Part shown: in pieces, positions 23,218-36,831 of the stretch
How positions within the stretch are numbered: the stretch's first letter is position 1
How the letters are laid out: every line of letters starts with the position of its first letter
DNA from: Vigna angularis
Taxonomy: Eukaryota > Streptophyta > Magnoliopsida > Fabales > Fabaceae
Direction: 5' to 3'
Assembly (NCBI RefSeq): GCF_016808095.1
Contig: NC_068970.1
Coordinates: 15,048,501-15,112,500, forward strand
DNA length: 64,000 nucleotides
Made by a program: the position numbers and the translations under genes
Notes under the pieces: model-generated
Told to the model about the DNA's origin: nothing
Seen by the model: the letters and a program-made list of their open reading frames with translations, nothing else
Databases searched by the model: none

Positions 23218-24960
23218 TGTAAGAACTGAGAAATTATCAAGGTTTGAAGTGTGCAGGTGTGTGAAAATAATGGGACCGGATATTTTTGTAATAAAATAAT
23301 ATTACTATATAATGAAAGATGTAAATTCTCATTCCATTTTCTGATACCACTCTTTCTCTCAGAAATTTCCTCTCTCTTCTTTTCTCCTCCATCTCTCTAC
23401 CATTCTCTTCATTCTCTCTCTACAAATTCTCACCTTATTCTTCACCTGATCAACAATCAAGCCGTGCCTAAGCTTTTCTGGTGACAAAAGCCTCTCTTTT
23501 CACCCATCAAGTTACTATTTTTGAATTGGTAAGTTAAATTCCTTTGTCCTTTGAAGTTCTACATTCCCTGTTACATGCAAGCACTATAACTTGCATGTGT
23601 CAATCAACTACTCTTCTGGGTCTAATTCTTAGTTCTGGGTTGGGCGAATGTTGTTTTCTCAACCATCCAAAGATTTGTAGGCGGTGATTGTGCGTGTGGG
23701 ATAGCCATTTCAGTGAGAGGTCTTCCTTCGATCCGGTTAAGAGGTAAAAGAAGCTAGATAATTTAATTACTTGGTTTTGATGTATGAATATGTTGTTTGA
23801 TAATTATGCATGTGTATGAAATTGATTTGGATAAAGCTGTATGAATGTAAAATTGGATGAATTGGGTGTTCGGTGCTGTTGGTGTGGAATATTGATGCTG
23901 GGTTTATGATGATTGTGTATCCGTATGATTATGGTACCGTGACCGAGTGAAATTGGTAAGGTTTGGTATCGATCTTAATTTTGTAGCTATTCTGCAGAAT
24001 TATGTAGTTTGCTTAAGGTCTTTAATTGACCGTTCAGCTTTTCTCTGGTGCTCGGTCTTAACTGAGTTATGCTATTGTGGATTCTCAGTTAATGACCGTT
24101 CGATTTAGTGTTGATTTTCAATTTAATGTAGCATTCAATCTAGACATAACTTTTGTTTGTAAACAACGTTCGGTCTGTCATAGGCTATAACTGTTATTGA
24201 CAGCTCAGTCTTGAACTGTCTTGGTAGTGCTCGGTCAGATGCCAGCACTCGGTCTCAGTAGTGTTCGGTGATGCACTAAGCACTCGGTGTCGTCATATTA
24301 CCAAATTATGTAATTGAAATTTAAACTAAGAGGGTTCGAACTAAGCTCGTAGTATTTGGTTTAAACTCTTAGATTTTGGTTATAAGCTTTAGTATTTGGT
24401 TATGTCTAATTATAGATGTTCTATAGTATTCAGTCAAATCTTTGGATTCTGTCTAGTAAATATCTCGTTCGGTCATGTTCACCATAGGGAAACAATATCC
24501 CGTTCGGTCATGTTCACCATAGGGAAACAATATCCCGTTCGGACATGTTCACCATAGAGAAACAATATCTTGTTCGGTCATGTTCACCATAAGAAAACCA
24601 TATCCCGTATGGTCATGTTTGCAAATAGGATGTGTTCTACCGTCAGGTTTTGTTCATAATAAGTGTTGATATTTCTGAGTTAGTTGTGCTCAATGGTGAT
24701 GTTTGTGTTACGGTTGGGTTTGAAGTTATTTAAAGGTGTTATAAATGAGGAAATATGTTGTTAATGAAATATGGTATTTAAAATGTGATATGAATGAAAT
24801 AGTATGACCGATCGGTCTGCTCTTATGATTTGTATTAAGTATATGTTTATGTAAAGTTTTTAATTTATGGTTATTTTAGGATAACTGTAAGTTAGCTTTA
24901 TTTCATGTAACTGTTCTATTTTATTGTAAATGTAAGAACTCTTAAGTATAGTTTACATCT
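23218..24960 (+). mobile_element. LTR-like retrotransposon fragment (boundaries unproven)
   Basis: The tract starts TGTAAGAACTGAG. It holds a TATATAATGAAAG promoter-like box near 23307 followed by a long CT-rich stretch (23340-23430), as in many plant LTRs, then a long non-coding part unlike the AT-rich surroundings. The phrases TTCGGTC and CTCGGTC recur at least eight times between 24040 and 24620. No polymerase frame is present, and I found no target duplication or matching second LTR, so a solo or broken LTR is an inference. Confidence 0.4.
24466..24630. repeat. 35-bp minisatellite, ~4.7 copies
   Basis: Units start at 24466, 24501, 24536, 24571 and 24606 (partial). The unit begins CGTTCGGTCATGTTCACCAT and ends GGAAACAATATCC. 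Copies 1 and 2 are almost identical; copies 3-5 are increasingly divergent. Confidence 0.95.
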
Positions 24961-26765
24961 ATATTGTTGGAATGTTATAAAAATTACAAATAATTGATTA
25001 ACTTTTTCGTATAACATATTATCTCTCATTTTTCCTTGCAAATATTTTCATCTATGAAGAGAAAGGATGATGCGAAAAACTCATTTCATTTTTCGTATTT
25101 TATTAATTTTCAATTTATTGTTTTTCAAACTTTCTTCACAGTATTTATGTATAATATGTGACTCGATATAAACATAAGTATAAATACCATTTTTTAAGAT
25201 ATAACATTTCTTAAAAAAAAAAAATTAAAGATGAATAAATATTTTTTATTATAATTTTTTTTAAAAAAAACAAATTTCTCTATAAATACTTTTAATTAAA
25301 AAAAATAAACTATTCCGCAAACAAAAGTTAACTTATATACTCAAGGTAAAAATTAAAAATTATTTTAAAAAAATTATATGGAAATTTTAATTTTAATTTT
25401 TTTTATAATTTTTCTTTTTAGAAGGAAGTTACGGAAAAGTTCGTTTAAGTATATTCCTAACACTTTTATTTGTATGAAAAACTGGTTTAATTGATTTCGG
25501 AATTTTTCTGTGGAAAATGAGATTAAAATTAGTTCTAAAAAATGTATTTTATAAAAATAAGTTTAAAACTGATTAACTGTATGTTAAAACTATGTTAGTT
25601 TATTTTGAAATTGGTTAACTTATTTGGATTTGTTAATATGGATTAGGTAAAATGGTGAAGTTTTGTTCAGAAAGCTAATTACTAGTAGTGATGGGATAAA
25701 TTTAGTGTGGTGGGTAGTTGTTTAATTGAAATCTTTATCGGCATGCATTGGGGGCGTTTGTTTAATTTAATTATGACTATAATAATACAAGTTTGTGTTA
25801 CAAGAGCAGTAAGGTAGGATCCCCAAATTGGCTGCATTCATTACAAAATTTTACACCAAACTCTCTCCCTTAGTGGAATAAACAGCAGTTATAATGAACA
25901 AAAGTAATTCCATTTTTAGTTCCTCAAATTATATTTAATTAATGGAATCTATCTTACGTGTGCCAGCTGAATAATCATCATAAATCTCTTGTCAAATTTA
26001 TAATGCATAAAGCGCCTTTATAAACTTTTCTTTTTCTGATTTTCTTTTATTTGTGTTGTTGATGGATTTGAAACCATTGTATAGACAACATATAACTACA
26101 AATCATTAATTCTGTCACTATTTGCTTCGATGATGAATTTAAAATCATGAGTATAGATAGCATATGGTCACAAAGGTGTGATTATTTGAAATAATGGAAA
26201 TAAATAATATATAATAGTAGTTTTTTTTTGCAGAACCCTATGTCCTTTAGGTATAGGTTGGAAAATCATGCGTAGAAGTTATATATACTTTGTAAATGTG
26301 ATATAATATTGTAATTTATAGTATGAAGAGTGTAAATGAGTTTAAGTTGATCTATGAACCCATTCAACCCGATTTTAGTTGAAATGAATTTCGTTGTTTA
26401 GTTTAAACAAGATGATTGATTCAATTTCCATTTAAAGATCACAAATAAAAGTTGTTTGACCCGTGATGTAATTAGAAACGAATACGGGTTTGACCTTTAG
26501 GTTATGATTTTAGGCATTATCCTCACATCAATCTCGTTGGAGGGGATGATAATGTGAGATAGATTGATTACGTTGGAGGTTTTCTAGTTTGGTATGAAAT
26601 AAAAAATATAGAGAGGTAAGTTGTATTCTATTTTTGCATAATTTGTATTCTATTAGAATTAAAATGTGGGTTCATCCGTTTCATATTAATTTTTAATTTT
26701 TCTTGTTAGGTGATATTTAAGAATAGTTCATGTTTGCTAATAGATTTTAATCTGATTTTTGATAC
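24961..26765. other. AT-rich intergenic DNA, no gene seen
   Basis: No supported frame. Scattered A/T runs and no clear repeat. Confidence 0.5.
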
Positions 26766-26772
26766 TATGATA

Positions 26773-26833
26773 AGAAATGAATTTTAAGTATAACTCAATT
26801 CTACAAAATCGATTTGTAAGGTAAGGTTTGCAT

Positions 26834-26887
<54 letters not shown>

Positions 26888-27043
26888 GGTAAATTGATCT
26901 GTTTATCTTTTGTTGGAAGTCTCACATCAACTGGAGATAAGGCCAATTTATAATATATAAGTGGGTGCAAAATTTATCTTACAAATCAACTTTATGGGAT
27001 TGAGTTAAGTTTAAAATTCACTATTTAACGTGGTATTCGAAAT
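26773..27043. mobile_element. Head-to-head TRIM LTR fragments around a (TA)n run
   Basis: The plus-strand copy is at 26911-27030: it starts TGTTGGAAGTCTCACATCAACT, split as TGTTGGAAGTC and TCACATCAACT. It contains TTTATAATATATAAGTGGG and ends ATTTAAC, followed by a degraded TGGTAT primer-site start. The left part, about 26773-26836, is the reverse complement of the GGATGCAAACC...AAATCGATTTTGTAGAATTGAG portion of the same unit. A complete relative is at 53292-53655. Confidence 0.6.
26836..26884. repeat. (TA)n microsatellite
   Basis: About 49 bp of TA located between the two oppositely oriented TRIM fragments. Confidence 0.95.
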
Positions 27044-28199
27044 AATGTTTATACCTCGATATAATTGAATTGGAGGTTTCATGTCAACTAGAGTTGTGTC
27101 TATATTTATCCTAAATGTATTTTACATTATAAGTTAAGCATTTAGATACAAACTTTTAATGTTAAGATCATATTGTAGTGGATTGGAGATATTAAACATG
27201 TATCCATCTCAAAACGCTATCCAGTAAATCAAACTTATTAGCTTTCAGATGCTATATATCAGCACACCTGCTCCGACATGTTTTTGACAAACACAAACAG
27301 GGAAAGGGAGCTAGGCAACCAACATTGTCCCTCCTAGTGTTAGATAGATGGCACATTTTGTAGACTTATTATAAAAACTCTAACTTAGAGTAATTATGAA
27401 TTTATATGGATATGTGTTTCACTAAAAGTAATTTTTTTTATTGTATTATTTTAATAAATATATTTTTATATAGAAAGGTTTTTCACTTTTAATTTTTTTG
27501 TCAGCGATTAATTTTCTTTATGTATATTCACTTATTAAAAATAAGTAACAATTATTTATCTCTAATTATATTTTAAATTTCAATAGTTAAAAACAACTTT
27601 CTACAACAACTTAAATTATATCTAAAATAGATTTTAAGTACTTTTTATTGTTAACCTTAATGATATATACTTTTTATCAACATTTGTTACTCTAATTAAT
27701 ACATATATTAAAAACTTTCATTAGACTAAAATAAATATTTATCAATTATTTAGAAAATAGAAAAATATTTAGGTGAATTGAGTTATATATATGTAGTTTA
27801 AAAAATGTTTTTTTTTCAATTGTTCAGTAATAATGTTTTTTTTCTCTCTTCATCTTCGTCTTCTCTCACCTTAATATTTTTAAATGTTCAAATGCATATC
27901 TCTTTGTGAAACATAGAAAACATCATTTTTACTGTGCGAATAATTCTTTTCTAAAATATTTGCAATATTGTAACTATAATAACTAATTATTTTTTAAATC
28001 TAAAATTGATTGTTATTTAATATTTTTATAATAATTTTGTATTGCCTTCCAAAAGTCTAGCACTTCAAGATGAGCACCAAATTTATCTTTTTGGTTTATA
28101 AAATAGAAAGAAAAGAATGTCATATTTAAGAGAAAGCACGCTCAAATTTGTTTTATTAAAAGGCTTTGTATAAAGAGTATATTGCAAATTACAAGTACT
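27044..28199. other. AT-rich intergenic DNA, no gene seen
   Basis: No supported frame or distinct repeat. Confidence 0.5.
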
Positions 28200-28328
28200 A
28201 ACAACTTTTTTTAACAACTGTTTAACAATAGACTATGTGTCACTATTTTATTGATCTATATATTTGAAACAGACCAATCACAAGCTATTACATAGGCTAT
28301 TGTAAAAAAGTTGTCAAAAAAAGTTGTT
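28200..28328. mobile_element. MITE-like element, copy 1
   Basis: 129 bp with long terminal inverted repeats. The left end AACAACTTTTTTTAACAAC continues into ACAATAGACTATGT. The right end read in reverse is AACAACTTTTTTTGACAAC continuing into ACAATAGCCTATGT. The arms match over about 39 nt with few differences. It has no coding capacity. The superfamily cannot be assigned because the target duplication is unclear. Confidence 0.7.
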
Positions 28329-29064
28329 AAAAAAACATTTTTCAATTACAATTCAAGATATAGATTACAATTCTTTATTATGTGGGCATATAATAACATG
28401 AGTTTAAGTTTTAAAAACAAAACTATGCCACATAACGTAAGAAACATAAATGACATAACATAAATAGATGTAAACATAGGTTCAAGAACTCTAATTCATT
28501 GTTATAGATGTCAAATATTTTTTCCGGTTCGATTCCTCACTTATATGTTTTGTACATGAAAATGATACAAACTTTATATTTAAATTTTAAAGAATACAAC
28601 CAAACTTGAATACGATACAAACTTCATATTTATTTTTAAAAGTTCTTTTTAACATATTCACTTTATTTTATTTGAATTTTTTCTTATATACATAAAAGGT
28701 GTCACTCTGAAAAGCATAACACCCGAAATCTCAAAGTTCTTTAGAAAATATGTATACGAACACATATAGGAGACCAAACTAATACCTATTCACACAAATT
28801 AAATTTATTTCTAAGAAAAATCGTGACTAATGCATCAAGGAATTAACTCAAACCAAAACATTTCTAGAAGATATCGTCCTTTAGTCTTCTAAAACCACGT
28901 AAAATCCTTCTTCTATAAAACCAACTATTGAGAGCCCTAAAAGGTTTCTTCAACGCATTGTTCTCCTCAAGCTCCATTAATGATAACTTGGCTATTTCTC
29001 CACCCATTTTCAAACAGAAATCTATCTAACACATTTATGTTTCTCTTATGAAAAATGTTTTTTT
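28329..29064. other. AT-rich intergenic DNA between two MITEs
   Basis: No supported frame; the stretch only separates two related inverted-repeat elements. Confidence 0.5.
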
Positions 29065-29184
29065 AACAATTTTTTTTGACAACTTTTTTATAATCGTTTA
29101 TGTTATAACTCATGATTAATCCATTTTAAATATACGAATAGTGATACATAATTTATTATCAAAAAATTGTTAAAAAAAATTGTT
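29065..29184. mobile_element. MITE-like element, copy 2
   Basis: 120 bp. The left end AACAATTTTTTTTGACAAC and the right end read in reverse, AACAATTTTTTTTAACAAT, form inverted arms of about 30 nt. The ends and length match the element at 28200-28328, so both belong to one family, with this copy more diverged. Confidence 0.65.
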
Positions 29185-31742
29185 AACACGTCATAATCCT
29201 TTTCTTATATCAATAAATTATATCCAAGGCCTATCAATAAATTAAATTAAACTTCTCAATATTTTTATTCATATTTCGCGCTGATTCTCTTCTAATTTCA
29301 TTTATTTTCTTCACTGCATTGAAAACACATCTGCAGTACAGAATATTATAAACCTAAATTTGGAAATTTTTGGTGGCATGATGTTCGACCAGGCTTTACA
29401 AACGTGGAATCTTAGCCAGCGGAATATAAAATTAAATAACAACTCCTAGTTCTCTCCGCAATGTAGAACTCCATGTCAAATAGTTATACTAAATTAATTT
29501 AACCGCATATAAATAGGTTAAAATGTAAATGGAAAAAGGCATTCGGAACAGTACACATAAATGATATGTGTATGGTTTAGTTTAGTTTAATTATTAAAAA
29601 AAGAAGTAATTTTTTTTGTACATTTTTCTGAGAAAGTAAAAGTTTATAGAAATGATAAAATTTTAGAAAGAAATGAATGGGTTGAAATATAAATAAAGAT
29701 AAAAAGGGTGTGAGAAGAATGATGGTGAGGAAAAGTTTATTGATAAGGAAGAGTGTATGGGATAAGGCAGAGAATGTTGGAGTAAGATGGGAGGTGGAGA
29801 TGGTCATATAGAAAGGGATTGAGAGCTTTTTCCAATTTTTATAGAACGCTTTTTGAGGAGTTGCCCATCCCCAGTTGAACGTGGGGAACCGAAACAATAA
29901 TGTGTCTATATCAACAATCATTATCTATGACCCCCCCACTCTTTACCTCTGCTGTGCCTTCCACTTGTTTCTCCCATTACTTTCGGGCTAATATTCTCGA
30001 AACAAATTAATAGTTTCATGATATGATTCATTAATTTCATGTCTTGACACAAAAAAACTTAACATATATTAATGGAGGTTGAGTTGCAGAAAGCGTGTAG
30101 CCATGGTGGCATGGTGGGGACAGGATGACACTTGGATAACGTTTGAGACTTTTGCTTCACTTCTTTGCTAGTTTCAACTTACAGACAAACCATTGTGCAC
30201 TGTAAACTCTCTTACTTTACCTTTTATCATACCCTTTTATTTCTTTTCTTTCCTTTTCCCCTCCCACTTTAGCCGGAGGTCTGCTATGGCTTAACGTACC
30301 GGCATGCACAACTATCAAACACTTTGCAACCCTATGCTCTATTTCCACACCCCTAAATGTTATAATCATATTACTAACTTAACGACTAATTCCAAGAAAA
30401 AAAAGTTAATTTCTATTTATGGGATTATGCATGGAATTTTTCGAAATCTAGTTTAGGTAAAAAAAAAATTCAAATTTAAATTTATTTTAATTACATTAAA
30501 TTAATTAGAATTTTTTCAATTTAATTTAAAATTGGATTAAATTTAAATTAATTTCACTTTATTAGTTAGATTAAATATTATGTAGGATTGACTAAATATG
30601 ATGTCTCTTCTCCAAAAATAATATTACTTCTATCTTACTAGATTGATCAAGTCACAACAACCAAACAAATAAATTTTATTGTCATTGTATATATAAGTCC
30701 TTTAATACCCCACCAAAATAGTATAGTTTCCAAAAAAACATGAGAACTCACAAGAGAACATGCAATGATCAACACTCTCCTCATGTGTTTTTCGTAAATG
30801 TTAACTCTATAAGATCTAGTGCAATATTTATCTTCTTCAAATTGTCTTTGGTTGGAAACCTAATACGAATCACCCCCAAGCAAGAAAAAAAAAATACATT
30901 TAATGGTATCTTAATACTCCAAAACATGCTGAAGAACATCTTTGTTTAAACCTTGTTGATATTGATAAATAATGAGTAAACATCACATTAGTTCTTGTTT
31001 TGTAACTCTTTCCTTTTGAATGATAATTAATATTTCCTACATGAATTGGTTAACTAATTTCTCCCACACAAAAATAATCTCTTGTTGATTGAAAAATCCA
31101 CTATCATACCCTTAGTCTCTCGTGTCTCTAACTGAAAAACATTAATGTAGTTATTATTATACAATATATTATGTTTAACTTTAAGTGATTATTCTCTCAC
31201 CAATATGTCTTCCCAAAATCTCACTACATGGTTGTCTTTTACAAGTCTGACCAAAGTTCCCTCCTACCTATATTCCTTTTTTGAACCCACCCAATTACTC
31301 GATATAACTCCCAAAAAAACATTGCTATGTAAAACAAATAAAAGAAAAGAATTTATTATTATTATTATAATAATAATAATAACAATGATGATGATAATAA
31401 TAATAATAATCTTAACATAATTTACATTAATTAAAATTTATTTTAACAAATTACTTTTATGAGGGTAAAATAGTAATAGTGTAATTTTATCCATTAAAAT
31501 TATATTTTATTCTATCAAATCTATTACGTCACTAATAACCTTTATAAATTTTTGATCTAAATTCCTTTATTTCACACCATCTTTCTCTTAATCTAAATAA
31601 CCTAATTTTTACCTTTATTCCAAATCCATCTTAAGAAAACAAGCACAGCCTTAGGACGTGACATGAACTCCTCCTAAATAATACTTCTCTTTCCTCATCT
31701 CTTTAATCTTATATTTATTTTCCACATGTTGCATCTAATATT

Positions 31743-31747
<5 letters not shown>

Positions 31748-31781
<34 letters not shown>
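31748..31781. repeat. (TA)n microsatellite
   Basis: About 34 bp of TA. Confidence 0.95.
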
Positions 31782-31783
<2 letters not shown>

Positions 31784-31962
31784 CCAGCAATAACTAATAT
31801 ATAAATAAAAGAATGAGACTTTAAGAATATCTTTAACCATATACAATATTAATAAAAACAAAAATGAAAAACTGAAACTTATAAATACTAGATCTTCTTT
31901 TCAACATACAAAACTTACAATGAACACCACCTCTACAAAACAAAACACAAATAAGATGAATC

Positions 31963-31965
<3 letters not shown>

Positions 31966-32024
<59 letters not shown>
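31966..32024. repeat. (TA)n microsatellite
   Basis: About 59 bp of TA. The repeated Tyr-Ile string in an overlapping minus-strand frame is only its translation. Confidence 0.95.
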
Positions 32025-32028
<4 letters not shown>

Positions 32029-35000
32029 AACAATATATAATATATTATATATAATATCTAATTATGTTTTATTTTAATAACACAATTATTTGATTTTAAG
32101 CATATCCGAATCAAAAGTAATATCTTCGTTAAAAGAAAAAACACGTTTTTCTAATTAAAAAATTTGCAAACATATTATCATCTATAGGTAAAATGAAATA
32201 CAAAAAACACTTTTCTTTTATGAAATCATTCTGTACTTTAGTATTTTCACATACTTAAAACAAAAGAGTTAAAATCCAATACATACTGTTTTATATTTGA
32301 TCTATTGAGATTAAGTACATAGAAAAAAGTTTACACAAGTTCCACTTAACCGAAATAATTAAGAACATTCCAAATGCGCCTACCCATATAACGGATTGGT
32401 AGCCACTAGCAATGATCTGGAAGCCAACGAAGCCATTGGTGGAGCCGAGTTCGGCTTAGCTTAGCAGACCCCACCATTGAATTCATAAATAAGAATGTGA
32501 TTTTTTATGTTATCTTTATACCACAAGCTGTATTTGGAGAGGTGTCGCTGTCGTATTGCCTACTGTCGGTTGGTGGGCCCCTCTCTCTCTCGAGGAAGCT
32601 TTAACAACAGATTTTATTTCTTTAATAATATAATGTAGAAAGGGAAAAACATATACACACTGCGTCACAATTTTAAAACAAACAAATATTGCGGACCAAC
32701 CAACCAGGGCTCGCGTGCTGTTTATGCAACTGAAAAAGAATTATTATTATTTTCCAAACCTTAAAATGATGCACCACTTCTCTGTTACTAATTTATTTGC
32801 ACTTTTTCAATACCACCAGCAGCAACTGCACCACTGCTTCGTTCACCTCATTTTCACACAGCAGCAGCAGCAGGGGCTAGCAAGATGTGGACCAACTAAC
32901 TTTACGCAACACTTAGATTTCTTAAAACCCTACACATATTTTAATCAGCAGATATAATTAACAAAATCAATGGATGTAAACACATTTTATATAAGAACGA
33001 TACTTTTGGGATGAATTTTGAAAATTGTAAGACCTCATTAAACAACCTCTCTGCGAAATTGCCAATACATGTGTTATATAATTTGTTGAATTAAAGTTGA
33101 ACACACCAACCATAGAAAGACTATTAAGTGTTTTTTTTTCAACTTATATATTTCGGACATATTAACTTTAATTAATCCCAATGAGTGAACTGGAAGTTTA
33201 GTTCACCTTTTGAAATCAATCCATCAATCCTTAGCTCTTACTATTCATGATCGAGTTGTTGTTTCTAATAAACGAGTATATAAATGCAACGAGTCAATTC
33301 TTTTGGGAGAAAGCATCGTAACACAAGTTCAAGAGGCAAGAAATCAACGATAGTGTATTACTTATTACTAAATACTCTAAACATTTTTCTAAATCTGATT
33401 GTGTGCACCATGCAGTGGGTTGGATTATTTGAAACATCCTCAACAGCAAAGATTAACGAAAGAATGGTTAAAGATCTAGAATAAATTTTTCTGATGTCTC
33501 TAGAGTGAATTTGAATACTCTTAATGCCACTTTTCATTTGTCTCAGACAATCTTAGAAAGAAGTTGTTAATGTTCAAAGTGTAGTGAAGTAACTACAATT
33601 GTTTGCGATTTGGATCATCTCGCTAGGTCGTCTTTTGTCGGCTCTTTTAAATTTAACAGTTAGAAATTAGTTAAGTAATTACAACAGTTTTAAAGTAAAT
33701 CTGTTTGTAGTTTGATTCTGTATTCTAATTCTTCAAGTTGTGTTGTATGGGAAATGTCATCATGTTACTGAAATGTCTTGTAATTTTGTAAAAAAAATGG
33801 GGACAAAGGGATTGTGTAACTTTTGGAGGGAGGGAGGATGTTATAGTTGCAACCATTAAGGGTCACCACTTAAGCAAAGCAAAGCAAAATAAAAACCTTA
33901 TAATCGATTGTCCATCATTATCATAATTTCTATTCATTATATATTTGAACATTTATGCATCTTAAAGAACCCCATTCCATTCGTCCTCAAGATTTGATCT
34001 TTGTTGTGTTTTCTCTTCTGCGGTCCCGGCCACCTCAAACGTTAACACCACATCATTCTTTTTACGTCTCTATCAGTTGCTGGTGGGTGGACTTCGACTT
34101 AGAGGTTGACATCTCTTTCTCTCTCATTCTCAAGCCGTTTTAGCGCCACCCTTTTATCTCTCAGCTTACAGCAATCTACCTCCAAAACGAATAAGAAGAG
34201 AGAGAGAGAGAGAGGGATTCATGAATGCTTTATTAGGGTTCTCATATTTGCTTCCTTTCATCCACTACTGCTCCTGAAACCTCTTTCCTTCTCTTTTCTC
34301 TCTTCTCATTCTCAATAATCCTCGGGATCTGATCTCTTTCTCATCTTCCGGGTAGAAACTAGATGCAGCCGGTGAAAGCAAAGCAGTGTTGAGAACAAAG
34401 AAGAAGAAGATTGAGTTCAATTCCCGAGGAAAACAATTAACTTTCTACTTTGCTTTTCCTGTTTGTTTTGTCCGCTTGTGTCTCCCTGCCTTTCTTTCAG
34501 TGCTGTTTTTTTTTGTCTGGTTCTGTTGGATTTCCTTTGACCAAGTTACGACAAAAAGGTTGTTGATGAAAGAGAGCTTGAACAACTTTCTCATCAACCC
34601 TAGATACCTCAAGATTTAGTGCTACGAACCAGTTTTTCGTTTCGTCAGATCCGTTCCAGAACTCTACTTGGAGTCTATACATAGTCATATCCTCAGAGGG
34701 AGCAATATATAAAGGTTATTCTTTGCCCTTAATTTTTCTAATACCCTCTTTATGTAGTGCTTTATACATTCTACACATCGATCTGTTATATCATATGATG
34801 TTTGGCTTCTTGCTTTCTAGTTCACGCTCTTTACTATACATTTATCATGCGAATGTTTCTAAATAATTAGCAGCGTTGAAATGGTGGATCAATTGATATA
34901 TTCTATTTTTTTAACCTTTAACAAACAAGTGAGACAAGAAAAGACAGACAAAGGAGAAGGCCGAGTCAAATGGTAATAAAAGTCATAAAATCTTTGACGA

Positions 35001-36347
35001 GACTGCGATCTGTGTTCGGTTGGTGATTGTATCTCATCGACACCAACCTCCACATCACGGTTTAAACCCCTCACGCCGGTCTTCTTTTTGGCTTTACACC
35101 TAACCATACAAGTCTATTTGCATATATATCCAAGTGTAACCTGAACAAAGCACTGTTTCTGGTAATTGATGATGTTTTCTTTTTTCTTTAACTCTAATCG
35201 CTTGAACGAGAAACTTCTAAGTCGTGCTATGACGCCATTATGAAAATGTGACTACCTTTGAGTGCTCTATCAACCTCTCCGTAGGCTGAAAAGCTGAAAG
35301 TTTGGTGCTAGAGCATACAACATCATTCACTACTTCATACCACCCCATAATTGCTTTGTAAAAAGTGTGTCCTCTCTGCCGTGTGCACCTTCTTAATTTA
35401 GTTTCTCTTCTTTAGGGAAAATGAGTCAACGTTTCACAAGGAAAAGTTCTTGAATATCTCCTATGGCTTCTTCTTGAAGCGATTACTCAGGCCATCAATA
35501 ATTTTTTTTTTCTTTTCACTTTTGTTATCATCTCTTTTATTCATTTTTATAACTTCAATTTGATGTGTGTGGGGGTGTAGGAATATCCTCTTCATATTTA
35601 GTATTTTTTTCTTTTTCATTTCATTCTTCTTTTATTTCTTCTGCTTTCCGAGTCCATTCCTTGGATCTAATTAATCAAAAGCATATTATTCGGCGTTGAA
35701 AATATGAACATGGAAAAGGCGAGAAATTTTATGTATAGTTCAAAAAAATTTATGGCGTAAAGTTGTTTAGTTTTGGAGCAGATTTGTTTGACGAAGACTG
35801 GGATGCTTAGAAGTGGTTTCTTATTGTCCATGTATGAATGAAGAATGTTAATCCGATGCTTTTTTCAATCCCTAATGCTGGATAATCATACATGATTTAC
35901 TGCAAAAATTCCAAGTTACAGTATGTACGACTTGGCGCTGCCATTAGGAATTTTTTTGATTCAATACATGTATTAGTCTATCGCCTTTTTTATAGCATGA
36001 AGTCTATGATTTTGTCAAATAAAGATATATTACACATTGCACAGAAATTCAGTGGAAGAAGAATTAACATGTGCTTTTCCAGTAGAATTTCACAGCTAAT
36101 TCATACTGACTTTGTATTACTCGTTTTCTTTTCCTCTTTCTTTGAGAGCTTCAAAGGACGTGTTTTATAACTAGCCAGTTTTTCTATCTTGCTTGTTAAT
36201 ATACTGACTTATCGGTAACTCAATCTTGTTGCTTTATATAAAACGTTCATTAGATAGATATAGAAACAAAGCAACTGTTTTACGTAGTGTCTAAGGCATT
36301 TGCTTTGCTTTTCCACTTTTGTTTGTACTCTTTAACATCGTTAATCC

Positions 36348-36350
<3 letters not shown>

Positions 36351-36392
<42 letters not shown>

Positions 36393-36393
36393 T
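36351..36393. repeat. (ATT)n microsatellite
   Basis: About 43 bp of ATT inside the putative leader intron of the NAC gene. Confidence 0.95.
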
Positions 36394-36535
36394 AGACTCA
36401 TTAAACTATCTTGAACCTTTTTTTTACCTCGATTATTACAAAGCATGTCTGATGTTTTGTCGGGAGGATAAGAGTTTGGATCATTTTATGTTCTTATTCT
36501 TGACCATGTCTCTCTACCAAACGATCAAATGTATC

Positions 36536-36639
<104 letters not shown>

Positions 36640-36831
36640 CTACCTGCATAGCATTGATGCTTATTATCATTTCTGGAGTGGTCAACTTGAACATGAAATT
36701 ATAAGTAGTAGCAATAGTATTCATTGTATGACGAGAAAATATGTTAAACCTCATGTTTATTAACGAAAGAGTTATTAATTTTGTTTTTTTTATTTTTCTC
36801 AAATACAGGTTTTAATTTTTTGAGAGCCGAA

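Larger units (their letters stand above)
29185..33930. other. Intergenic DNA, no gene supported
   Basis: Mostly AT-rich. Blocks of higher GC at about 29870-30350 and 32380-32620 could be distal regulatory DNA of the NAC gene, but nothing recognisable is in them. Short frames, including the 114-codon minus-strand frame at 29577-29921, have no known domain. (AAT)n-type repeats lie near 31354-31410. Confidence 0.45.

Noticed and set aside
28524..28538. CCGGTTCGATTCCT, like a tRNA T-arm
   Set aside because: No A-box, acceptor stem or cloverleaf can be formed upstream.
29577..29921. 114-codon minus-strand frame
   Set aside because: No domain, and composition follows the purine-rich plus strand; no promoter or splice context.
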